Below, piece by piece: positions 1 to 7,049 of a stretch of DNA of 11,344 bases. The position numbers and the translations under genes were made by a program. This DNA comes from Candidatus Thalassarchaeaceae archaeon. GTDB taxonomy: Archaea; Thermoplasmatota; Poseidoniia; Poseidoniales; Thalassarchaeaceae. The notes beneath the pieces are model-generated. The model worked only from the letters and a program-made list of their open reading frames with translations, had not been told where the DNA came from and ran no database searches. The stretch is taken from NCBI GenBank assembly GCA_030747885.1, contig JASLJW010000054.1, forward strand, positions 1 through 11,344, given 5' to 3'. Every line of letters begins with the position of its first letter. Within the stretch, counting starts at the first letter, position 1.

Positions 1-1659
1 CCTTCTGCATCATCTCCTGAAGGTCCTTACCGCTATATTCACTCGAAGGTAGCAGTACGAGACCAAAACTCAGTTTGGATGTCTAGTGGCAACTGGAAGA
101 GCAGTAGTTTCCCAGTGGACGGCGATTCAGGAAATAGAGAATGGTCAGTATTCATCGATGACGATGCTACTGCACAAATGGTTCTCAGCCGAATGCTGTG
201 GGACGAAAATACGAGTCACCTGCATATTGAGGAATTCAACCCCATGGATTCAGAACTTGGAACACCATCAAACTGGATTTCTCCAAGCAACAGATTGGTG
301 GAACTTAGTACTTCAACAGATGAAACAATTTACAGTGGCCCATTCACAGGTCAACTCCTGACCTGTCCTGACGATTGTATTGGAGGACTAGTCGACATGA
401 TTGATTCCGCGGATGAATCAATTGATCTCTCAGTACAATATCTCCAAGATGGATGGGGATGGGGTTACGGTGAAAATCCATTACTTGAAGCTCTAGAACG
501 TGCCGCAGTTGAGAGGAATGTAACTATTCGTCTACTCCTAAACGGGTACTATACGGATGACGCATTCGATGATCGTGATGTCCTAAATCTCGTAAACAAT
601 CAATGGAATCGCACTCTAGGTGCAGATGCGACAGCGGTTTTGATGTCCAATGGAGATTACATTACTAAATTACATAACAAAGGAGTAATCATTGACGGCA
701 AATCTGTTCTAATTTCTAGCATTAACTGGGGCAGTAATAGCGCTCTTCGAAATAGAGAAATGGGGATAATTCTACATCAACCCCCTATTGCATCAGCATA
801 TCTTTCTTCATTCAATGAGGATTGGAATCGTGTCGACGATACTACTGATACAGATGGAGATGGGATGCCAGATTGGTATGAAATCAAGCGTGGTTTGAAT
901 AGAACTTCTTCAATTGTTCCTGGAAGCCCTCTTGCGGAACAATCGCAAGACTGGGACGAAGATGGATTGTCCAATCTGCAAGAATCAAATTATGATGGTG
1001 ACCCATTTTCCAAAGATACTGACGGGGATTGTATAGAAGATTCAGCAGAATTGTCACTCGCAGTTGAGCGAGAAGTCAGTCCAAAAGATGCGATAAACAA
1101 GGCAGATGCAGATGGTGATGGATTCGATGATTATATTGAATTTGGTTGCACCGAATCTACAACAAATAATCCTTCGAATAATGATGAACAAGATACAACC
1201 ACGGATGATTCAGATGATAACGAACCTGGTGGGGCATTTGGACTAAGAGAGGATCCATTGGATTCAACTCCCGCAAAAATCCTACTTGGATTGGTAATAT
1301 TATCAGGAATTACACTAGGGATTGCACTTGCATTAATGATGATGAAAGATGATGAAGGATTCGTAGAAGAAGTTCTTGAAGACGATACAGGGTATGTTTT
1401 CACTGATACAATTGCAGAAACAACTTCTCCAGAGAGTTCCTCGACGGGAGCTGTGATTCTAGATGGAACCAGTGTTGGCTCAGGAGGAAACGAGGCTAGA
1501 GACGCCACTAGTGGGAAGGATGATGGCGTCTTCGGAGCCCCCAAGTTGGATGGTTTTGATTTCGACGAATGGACTCATGAATTTGTCCAGTCTCATCTGT
1601 CTTCAGGATGGACAATGGAACAACTCCGAGAGAAATATCAAGAGGAGTTTGGCGAGTGA
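1..1659 (+). CDS. Membrane-anchored phospholipase D superfamily (HKD) ectoenzyme, 5'-truncated
   Basis: The frame is open from base 1, so the gene starts upstream; the ATG at 79 lies inside the first catalytic motif and is not the start. 552 residues are visible. Numbered from base 1, motif one is H14-x-K16-x4-D21 followed by SSGN, and motif two is H225-x-K227-x4-D232 followed by SSIN. These are the paired HKD motifs that form one phosphodiesterase active site in the PLD superfamily. Asp-rich Ca-binding loops of TSP3/EF-hand type follow (DTDGDGMPD at 283-291, a second near 317-345, DADGDGFDD near 371-379). A single membrane helix is at about 425-448, then an acidic tail ending in a probable helical segment with the motif GWTMEQLREKYQEEFGE. 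The expected topology is catalytic domain outside, tail inside. The superfamily includes phospholipases, nucleases and cardiolipin synthases; the substrate here cannot be read. The gene ends 4 bp before the nucleoside phosphorylase. Confidence 0.88.
   Translation, partial: PSASSPEGPYRYIHSKVAVRDQNSVWMSSGNWKSSSFPVDGDSGNREWSVFIDDDATAQMVLSRMLWDENTSHLHIEEFNPMDSELGTPSNWISPSNRLVELSTSTDETIYSGPFTGQLLTCPDDCIGGLVDMIDSADESIDLSVQYLQDGWGWGYGENPLLEALERAAVERNVTIRLLLNGYYTDDAFDDRDVLNLVNNQWNRTLGADATAVLMSNGDYITKLHNKGVIIDGKSVLISSINWGSNSALRNREMGIILHQPPIASAYLSSFNEDWNRVDDTTDTDGDGMPDWYEIKRGLNRTSSIVPGSPLAEQSQDWDEDGLSNLQESNYDGDPFSKDTDGDCIEDSAELSLAVEREVSPKDAINKADADGDGFDDYIEFGCTESTTNNPSNNDEQDTTTDDSDDNEPGGAFGLREDPLDSTPAKILLGLVILSGITLGIALALMMMKDDEGFVEEVLEDDTGYVFTDTIAETTSPESSSTGAVILDGTSVGSGGNEARDATSGKDDGVFGAPKLDGFDFDEWTHEFVQSHLSSGWTMEQLREKYQEEFGE
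1656..1659 (+). promoter_or_regulatory. GTGA ribosome-binding element overlapping the upstream stop codon
   Basis: GTGA contains the TGA stop of the PLD gene and sits exactly 4 nt before the ATG at 1664. It can pair with the UCAC part of the archaeal 16S 3' end. On its own it is weak (four bases), but the same geometry recurs at the next junction and before the cupin gene. Confidence 0.5.
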
Positions 1660-1663
1660 GCAG

Positions 1664-2998
1664 ATGAACCCAGAATCCCTGACCGAATCCATCCAAGATG
1701 GAACGGTCAGCCCTACTGAGATTCAATCATTTGTGAATCATGTAGTTGCTAATTCAAGTATAGAACGTTGGGATGATTCGCAAGTTGAGAGTGTGCTGAA
1801 AGCAATTTTCGTACATGGCCTAAACCCTGAAGCCACTGCTGCCCTCACTGATTCGATGAGGTACAGTGGTAGATGCTTGGAATGGCCACAGGAATGGAAA
1901 CATCTAGTGGTCGACAAACATAGTACTGGTGGAGTTGGGGACAAAATATCCATTCCTTTAGCCCCTGCTCTGACTGCCTGTGGCCTAAAGGTACCAATGA
2001 TCTCTGGAAGAGGACTGGGGCACACAGGTGGGACACTGGATAAATTAGAGAGTTTACCTGGATTTGAGGTTCGACTAAGTATCGAAGAAATTCAAGCGCA
2101 AGTAGAGGACATTGGTATTGCCATGGTTGGCCAAACCGATGATTTAGTTCCAGCAGACCGACGTTTGTATTCTATCAGAGATGTCACTGGAACTGTAGCA
2201 AGCCTCCCCCTAATCACCAGCAGTATTGTATCAAAGAAAGCGGCTGAATCTCTTAGCGCTTTAGTCTTGGATGTCAAATATGGAAAAGCAGCTTTCATGG
2301 TGGAAAAAGAAGATGCTCGGGACCTAGCGAAAACGATGGTCGATGCAGCCAATAGATGTGGAGTTCAGACTTCCGCAGTACTCACAACGATGGATCAGCC
2401 ACTAGGATGTGCTATTGGAAATTCACTAGAAATTCTTGAATCAATAGAAACAATGCGTGGAAATGGCCCTTGGGATATTGAGGAATTAGTTTGTGCTCAA
2501 GGAGGTGCATTGTTGCATGCAACAGGTAAATCAGATAGTCTCGAGAGCGGATTTGTAATGATTCAAGATTCCTTGCATGATGGAAGTGCAATGAAATGTT
2601 TCATTCAAATGGCGATTTCCCAAGGAGTCGATGCATCAATTTTTGATTCGGAACATAGTCTATGTCAATCACTTGGCCTTCTTGATAGGAGCCTGAATTC
2701 TACAGAGATCCCTTCGCCAATCGATGGAACTGTAACAGACATAGATGCAATGGCATTAGCCCTTGTTGCATTAGATTTAGGAGCTGGAAGACGGGAGATT
2801 GATGACGTCATTGACTCTGCAGTAGGATTCATTCTAGATGTAGAATTAGGGCAAGAAATAATGCAAGGAGATTCGTGGATTACGGTCCATCATCGTGGCG
2901 AATTGGAACAAGATAATCGTGAAAGAATTGAGCAAGCGATACAAATTGAACAAATCGAATTTCAACCACCAAGCAGAATTGACTCATGGGTACGGTGA
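1664..2998 (+). CDS. deoA: Thymidine / pyrimidine-nucleoside phosphorylase (bacterial-length type)
   Basis: Cytosolic enzyme that splits thymidine (or other pyrimidine nucleosides) with phosphate into the base and (deoxy)ribose-1-phosphate, feeding salvage or pentose use. 444 residues, close to E. coli DeoA (440). The family signature SGRGLGHTGGTLDKLE is intact at 114-129, and the phosphate/substrate loop KHSTGGVGD is at 85-93. The E. coli active-site residues H85, R171, S186 and K190 match H86, R172, S187 and K191, all shifted by one. The start at 1664 is chosen because the N-terminus (SIQDGTVSPTEIQSF) then aligns with the beginning of the bacterial enzymes; the frame is open upstream but only as a shadow inside the PLD gene. 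It lacks the extra N-terminal domain of archaeal AMP phosphorylases (about 500 residues), so AMP phosphorylase is less likely. Thymidine versus uridine preference is not certain. Confidence 0.92.
   Translation: MNPESLTESIQDGTVSPTEIQSFVNHVVANSSIERWDDSQVESVLKAIFVHGLNPEATAALTDSMRYSGRCLEWPQEWKHLVVDKHSTGGVGDKISIPLAPALTACGLKVPMISGRGLGHTGGTLDKLESLPGFEVRLSIEEIQAQVEDIGIAMVGQTDDLVPADRRLYSIRDVTGTVASLPLITSSIVSKKAAESLSALVLDVKYGKAAFMVEKEDARDLAKTMVDAANRCGVQTSAVLTTMDQPLGCAIGNSLEILESIETMRGNGPWDIEELVCAQGGALLHATGKSDSLESGFVMIQDSLHDGSAMKCFIQMAISQGVDASIFDSEHSLCQSLGLLDRSLNSTEIPSPIDGTVTDIDAMALALVALDLGAGRREIDDVIDSAVGFILDVELGQEIMQGDSWITVHHRGELEQDNRERIEQAIQIEQIEFQPPSRIDSWVR
2994..2998 (+). promoter_or_regulatory. GGTGA Shine-Dalgarno overlapping the deoA stop codon
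   Basis: GGTGA includes the TGA stop of the phosphorylase gene and is followed after exactly 4 nt by the GTG at 3003. It decides the start of the acyltransferase gene: the longer candidate beginning at GTG 2895 would overlap deoA by about 100 bp and has no such site. Confidence 0.65.
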
Positions 2999-3002
2999 AC
3001 TA

Positions 3003-4103
3003 GTGTCATTGAGACTGAATCATGTAGATTCAATGAGAGGGTTTGCAATCCTGTGCATGGTTCAAGTACATACTGCTGCCCTCCTACCTGCACCAGTTTC
3101 AACAACCCATCCACTTGCATTTGTATCCGCAGCTATTGGAGGGATGGCTGCGCCCATGTTTGTCACAATTTCAGGATGGGGACTACATCGTGGACTTAAG
3201 AGAAGGAAGGACAATGCCGAACCTATTCTCAAATGGGTAATTACCAGAGGATCTGTACTGATTTTGCTACAATTCTTAATTGGATTCCTACTACCTCAAC
3301 GCTATTACTGGAATTCCCCAGGAATATTGACCCTGCTTGGATTATGTATTTTCATTGTGCCCTTAATTTCCCATCGAGAGTTTGCATTTCTTAGATGGGC
3401 AAAAGACAAGGAATCTAGATTATTCAAACCAATAGCAATCATCATTTTTTCAGCAATTCTACTCCATTACTTCCCGAATCTTATTCCTGGACCTAGATGG
3501 GATGATTTGGTTAGTGTGAAGTCTATTTCCCATTGGTTTCAATTGGCATTCTTCAGCGGCACATACCCTCTTTTCCCTTGGATTGCATTCTACTATGTCG
3601 GTAGCACTTTGGATGCAGAAAAACTCAACGAAAATTGGAAACTTAACATTACTCAAAGTGGATCTTTGGCCATCAGTACTCTACTAGCTACAATGGTTAT
3701 ATCCATGACTTCCAATACAATTTGGGCTGCAACCATGGGAGAAGGAGTGCTGACTTTCTTCCCAGCAAATCATTGGTTCGTGATTGTATCTGCAACATGG
3801 ACTATTTTCCTTTGGGACCTTTTCAGAATGGCGCCATCATGGATGTCTAAAACAAATGATTGGTTGGCCCCCTCAGGAAAATTATCTCTAACCATCTATG
3901 TCTTACATTTCGCACTACTGGGTGCAGTAGTTGAATCAATTCCAGAAATTACACTGATTGTAGCATTTGGAATTACATTGTTGCATATGGGCCTATGGCT
4001 GATGTTAGGATTGATACATGAAAAAATGGGATTCAAGTGGTCGATAGAATATGTAATCCGAAAAATCGCAACTTCAAAATCACAACATGATGAATCAGAA
4101 TAA
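3003..4103 (+). CDS. Multi-pass membrane acyltransferase, DUF1624 / HGSNAT-like
   Basis: 366 residues from the chosen GTG start. The N-terminal signature HVDSMRGFAILCMVQVH (first His at residue 7) and the following GGMAAPMFVTISGWGLHRG are typical of the heparan-alpha-glucosaminide N-acetyltransferase catalytic family and its prokaryotic DUF1624 relatives; the central FPWIAFYYVGS and the C-terminal GKLSLTIYVLHFALLG fit the same group. About ten hydrophobic segments are visible, and the short polar loops contain runs such as LKRRKDN. Known members move an acetyl group from cytoplasmic acetyl-CoA across the membrane onto a sugar on the other side. Here a role in acylating surface or exported glycans is an inference; the acceptor is unknown. 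A DUF418 or general Acyltransferase_3 assignment is the main alternative. It starts 4 bp after deoA and is probably co-translated with it; 39 bp separate it from the peptidase gene. Confidence 0.75.
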   Translation: MSLRLNHVDSMRGFAILCMVQVHTAALLPAPVSTTHPLAFVSAAIGGMAAPMFVTISGWGLHRGLKRRKDNAEPILKWVITRGSVLILLQFLIGFLLPQRYYWNSPGILTLLGLCIFIVPLISHREFAFLRWAKDKESRLFKPIAIIIFSAILLHYFPNLIPGPRWDDLVSVKSISHWFQLAFFSGTYPLFPWIAFYYVGSTLDAEKLNENWKLNITQSGSLAISTLLATMVISMTSNTIWAATMGEGVLTFFPANHWFVIVSATWTIFLWDLFRMAPSWMSKTNDWLAPSGKLSLTIYVLHFALLGAVVESIPEITLIVAFGITLLHMGLWLMLGLIHEKMGFKWSIEYVIRKIATSKSQHDESE

Positions 4104-4142
4104 CGACCATGGGTCCAAATCTGAAGACTTGTCTCGAGTAAC

Positions 4143-5363
4143 ATGACTAGGGGTTTGGGAGCCATCTTTGTGTTCTTCCTACTCCTCAACCTTACTGGAA
4201 CGATAGGTGCACAAGTAGAATCTGAAACACCTCAAGACTGGCCTGAAGGAAATGATGCGTATGACAACATGTTGCAGATGGCAGACTTTGGTTACCGAAA
4301 GATTGACTCAGATGCAAATAAGAACGCAAGGAATTGGATTGCTGATGAACTTGACGAAATGGGTTTTGAAGTCGAACGACAAACATTCACAACAAACGAA
4401 TGTTCCGATTGTGAGAATATTGTAGTAACCATCAATGGCACATTAGATGATGAATGGATTGTAGTAGGTGCACATCATGATGCAATTTGCTATTCGCCAC
4501 CTCCTTTGATTGGAGTGACATATGCAGGTTGTCGATCAGATGGGGCTTATGATGATGGAACTGGAAGCGGGGCACTGTTGGAAATTGCTAGTGTGATTTC
4601 AAAATGGGAGGGTACTCCAGAACGGACATGGAAACTGGGTTGGTGGGACTATGAAGAATGGCAAGGTTCAGATTCAAGTGAAGGTGGAGGGATGGGAAGT
4701 TTACATTTCGTCGATAACATCCCAAATGGAACCACAACAACCTATCTGAATTTGGATATGTTCGGACTAAACTGGCCAGTGCCCACCCCGGCGGCTAGCC
4801 AACTAAGTGGTTGCGACGAAGAATTTTGGACACTATACCAATTCACATCCCCCGTTGATGATTGGTCATACTACGAAGATAGAGGATTGAATGTTACAGA
4901 TGAAATGAGAGAGCGAGCAGATGTCTTTCAAACGGAACTTGTTGATATTAACGAACAATTGGAACATCCTTCAGAATGGGTAAGAGTAATTGATGACACG
5001 AAAGGGAATTCGGATCATTATAATTTCATTATGGCAGGCCATACTGCCACTTGGTTGAGGGGGCAGCATCAGTATATCATGGAAGAAGGAGATACATGTG
5101 AACAAACGCCCAAACACGCTCAGACTGATTCAGTAAACACATTGAATCGAATGGGAGGGGGGCGAGGTAATGTTGAATCTGGACTACAAACCGGAATGGA
5201 TATCATCGCAACCTACGCTTGGATGGACTGGAATGAAGAATCTAACAATACTGAAGAAAATGAACCTGAAAAAGAGGAATCATTTCTCCCTCTACCAATT
5301 GGAGTCGGCGCCATTTCTCTAGTATTTTTGATAGCAACAATCATCAAAAGGAGAAACACATAG
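4143..5363 (+). CDS. Secreted, membrane-anchored M28-family zinc peptidase
   Basis: 406 residues. A signal peptide covers about 1-23 (hydrophobic core GAIFVFFLLLNLTG, possible cleavage after IGA), and a C-terminal membrane helix at about 381-400 is followed by KRRNT, giving an extracellular enzyme held by its C-terminus. M28 co-catalytic zinc-site motifs appear in the right order: GAHHD (H111), GAYDDGTGSG (D137), DYEEW (E171 as general base, E172 as ligand), LNLDMFG (D205), and KHAQTDS (H325), which takes the place of the usual HTxxDT. A further conserved SDHYNF lies at 291-296. Family members are aminopeptidases, carboxypeptidases or glutaminyl cyclases, so the exact specificity is open. Cys pairs (C87/C90, C116/C130) could form disulfides outside the cell. 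The preceding 39 bp contain neither a GTGA-type site nor a clear TATA box, so whether it has its own promoter is unknown. Confidence 0.88.
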   Translation: MTRGLGAIFVFFLLLNLTGTIGAQVESETPQDWPEGNDAYDNMLQMADFGYRKIDSDANKNARNWIADELDEMGFEVERQTFTTNECSDCENIVVTINGTLDDEWIVVGAHHDAICYSPPPLIGVTYAGCRSDGAYDDGTGSGALLEIASVISKWEGTPERTWKLGWWDYEEWQGSDSSEGGGMGSLHFVDNIPNGTTTTYLNLDMFGLNWPVPTPAASQLSGCDEEFWTLYQFTSPVDDWSYYEDRGLNVTDEMRERADVFQTELVDINEQLEHPSEWVRVIDDTKGNSDHYNFIMAGHTATWLRGQHQYIMEEGDTCEQTPKHAQTDSVNTLNRMGGGRGNVESGLQTGMDIIATYAWMDWNEESNNTEENEPEKEESFLPLPIGVGAISLVFLIATIIKRRNT

Positions 5364-5372
5364 AACAAATGT

Positions 5373-5378
5373 AGGTGA
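5373..5378 (+). promoter_or_regulatory. AGGTGA Shine-Dalgarno for the cupin gene
   Basis: AGGTGA is followed after 4 nt by the ATG at 5383. This is the longest match to the archaeal 16S anti-SD seen in the window, and it has the same 4-nt spacing as the two upstream junctions. Confidence 0.7.
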
Positions 5379-5382
5379 GATT

Positions 5383-5742
5383 ATGAGAGGGATAGACATC
5401 AATAAGAAATTTACTTTGTTCACCGAACATTGGTCACCAAGAGTGATTGCAGAATTGAACGACTATCAAATAAAAATCGTAAAAATTCAGGGTGAGTTCG
5501 TATGGCACTCACATGAAAATACGGATGAAATGTTCCTAGTGGTTGAAGGGGAGATGGGTATCGAATTTGAAGACCATACAGTCATTTTACAAACTGGTGA
5601 GATGCATATAGTTCCCAAGGGAATTCGCCACAAACCATTCGCAAAAAATGAATGCAAAGTGATGTTGATTGAACCGAAAGGAGTGGTCAATACGGGTGAT
5701 GCAACAGGTGACCTAACTGCAGAAAATGATGTTTGGATTTGA
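5383..5742 (+). CDS. Small single-domain cupin, mannose-6-phosphate-isomerase-like
   Basis: 119 residues, one cupin barrel. Motif 1 is complete: G37, H42-x-H44, E49 and G56 in GEFVWHSHENTDEMFLVVEG. Motif 2 is GEMHIVPKGIRHKP with H83. The three His and one Glu form the usual divalent-metal site. The tail EPKGVVNTGD followed by LTAENDVWI is typical of stand-alone cupins annotated as mannose-6-phosphate isomerase-like (COG0662 style). There is no signal peptide, so it should be cytosolic. The substrate is unknown; sugar-related and small-ligand binding are both possible. It is the last gene of the rightward set, 19 bp after the peptidase gene, with a strong SD. Its stop codon lies only 7 bp from the stop of the opposing glyA. 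Confidence 0.85.
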   Translation: MRGIDINKKFTLFTEHWSPRVIAELNDYQIKIVKIQGEFVWHSHENTDEMFLVVEGEMGIEFEDHTVILQTGEMHIVPKGIRHKPFAKNECKVMLIEPKGVVNTGDATGDLTAENDVWI

Positions 5743-5749
5743 ACTCAAT

Positions 5750-7009
5750 TTATTCGCTATAACAATACTTCACTTCTTGGAAATTAGAACGAATTGAATT
5801 CACAGTCTTCTTGACCTTGTTTGGATCCTCGCCATCAATTAGAGCTCTTCGGAAACATTCGGCAACATGTTCCATTTCATCGGCACCCATACCATGACGA
5901 GTAAGTTCCTGGACTCCTAAACGTAATCCAGATGGAGACATTGCCTTTGTATCTCCAGGTAGCATATTCATGTTGGTGATAATTCCTGCCTCTTCAAGAA
6001 CCGCAGCAGCAGTACGCCCTGCACCTGAATCGACGCCTCCATGTCTAGTCAGAACCTGATGGCTAGCAGTGTATCCTCGATCTTCAGCAAGAACATCAAA
6101 ACCTTCTGATGCAAGTGAACTTGCTAGAACCTTGGCATTTGCAACTATGTCCTTAGCATACTTGGTTCCAAATGCTTCGAATTCGGCCAAAGCCACCACC
6201 TTTCCAGCGACATGATGTAAGTGGTATGATGAATTTGTACCTGGAAATACTGCATTATTCAACTTCTTTTGGAACTTCTCATCTTCACTACTAGATATCA
6301 GAAAACCACCCTGAGGCCCAGGGAATGTCTTGTGAGATGAACCAGTCATCACATCCGCACCTTCTCTGAGAGGATCTTGGAATACACCTCCTGCAATGAG
6401 TCCCAAAACATGAGCGCCATCATACATTACAGTAGCACCAACTTCATGAGCAGCATCTGCAAGTTCTTGCAACGGAGTGGGAAAGAGAAAAACAGAAGCG
6501 CCAAACAAAGCCATCTTTGGCTTAACTTCCCGAATCATTGCCGCTGCTGCATCAATATCTGGTTCCATGCGATCTGCGTCCCAAGGATAGGTATTCAGAT
6601 CTAAACCACGTAGGCCAACTGCTCCCATTTGAGCATGAGAGATGTGCCCGCCATCTGCGGTAGAAACTGCAGTAATCCTATCTCCGGGCTTAACTAAAGC
6701 CTTGAGAGCAGCTATATTGGAAACTGTTCCTGACGTAGGTTGAATATTGACGAATGGAGCATTGAATACCTTCTTCGCAAGATCGATACCTATCGATTCA
6801 ATCGTATCGAAATCATCGCATCCTTGGTAGTATCTCTTTCCTGGTAAACCCTCAGCATAACGCCCATGTAAATCGCTATCACAAGCCTGTCGAACCATTG
6901 GTGAAATCACGTTCTCACTGGCGATCATCGGAAAGCCGTTTCCATAATGTCTGCCGCTACTCTCAACGGCACCCAACACTCGCTCAACTGTCTCCCGCGA
7001 TGCGCTCAT
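5750..7009 (-). CDS. glyA: Serine hydroxymethyltransferase
   Basis: Cytosolic PLP enzyme that interconverts serine and glycine and loads a one-carbon unit onto a folate or tetrahydropterin carrier. 419 residues, normal family length. The PLP Schiff-base lysine is K227 in TGSSHKTFPGPQGG (E. coli K229). YDGAHVLGLIAGG supplies D197 and H200 (E. coli D200/H203). GGHISH is at 120-125, and the N-terminal RYAEGLPGKRYYQGCDDFD is the family's substrate region. All key residues are present, so it should be active. Whether the carrier is folate or a methanopterin cannot be told from the sequence. The ATG is at 7007-7009. No GGTGA-type site precedes it, only AAAGG touching the start codon. It lies 40 bp downstream of the giant surface-protein gene in the same direction, so co-transcription is possible, although the functions look unrelated. 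Confidence 0.96.
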   Translation of the reverse strand: MSASRETVERVLGAVESSGRHYGNGFPMIASENVISPMVRQACDSDLHGRYAEGLPGKRYYQGCDDFDTIESIGIDLAKKVFNAPFVNIQPTSGTVSNIAALKALVKPGDRITAVSTADGGHISHAQMGAVGLRGLDLNTYPWDADRMEPDIDAAAAMIREVKPKMALFGASVFLFPTPLQELADAAHEVGATVMYDGAHVLGLIAGGVFQDPLREGADVMTGSSHKTFPGPQGGFLISSSEDEKFQKKLNNAVFPGTNSSYHLHHVAGKVVALAEFEAFGTKYAKDIVANAKVLASSLASEGFDVLAEDRGYTASHQVLTRHGGVDSGAGRTAAAVLEEAGIITNMNMLPGDTKAMSPSGLRLGVQELTRHGMGADEMEHVAECFRRALIDGEDPNKVKKTVNSIRSNFQEVKYCYSE

Positions 7010-7049
7010 CCTTTGGCCAATATGGCACGCCGTTCAAAGCAATTCCCAA
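7010..7049 (-). other. 40-bp spacer between the giant surface-protein gene and glyA
   Basis: It holds the 8-bp palindrome TTGGCCAA at 7013-7020, close to the glyA start. No stem-loop with a T-run (terminator) and no clear TATA box were found, so nothing here shows whether glyA has its own promoter. Confidence 0.3.

Noticed and set aside
79..81. ATG at 79 as start of the PLD gene
   Set aside because: It lies inside the first HKD motif (after H14-x-K16-x4-D21) and the frame is open to base 1, so the gene is truncated by the window edge.
1131..1544. 137-residue antisense reading frame opposite the PLD tail
   Set aside because: Ser/Pro-rich shadow of an acidic coding region, with no domain, signal or start context.
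1463..1663. Longer N-terminus of the phosphorylase overlapping the PLD gene
   Set aside because: The extra 67 residues have no similarity to the family, and the start at 1664 aligns with bacterial DeoA N-termini and has a GTGA element 4 nt upstream.
2895..3002. Upstream GTG start for the acyltransferase
   Set aside because: It would overlap deoA by 104 bp with no ribosome-binding site; GTG at 3003 follows GGTGA by 4 nt and places the conserved DSMRG motif near the N-terminus as is usual.
5364..5382. Separate promoter for the cupin gene
   Set aside because: Only 19 bp lie between stop and start and they contain a strong SD site; no TATA-like box is seen, so read-through from upstream is simpler.
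7010..7049. TTGGCCAA palindrome as an operator for glyA
   Set aside because: An 8-bp palindrome is expected by chance in a window of this size, and no second copy or known regulator site supports it.
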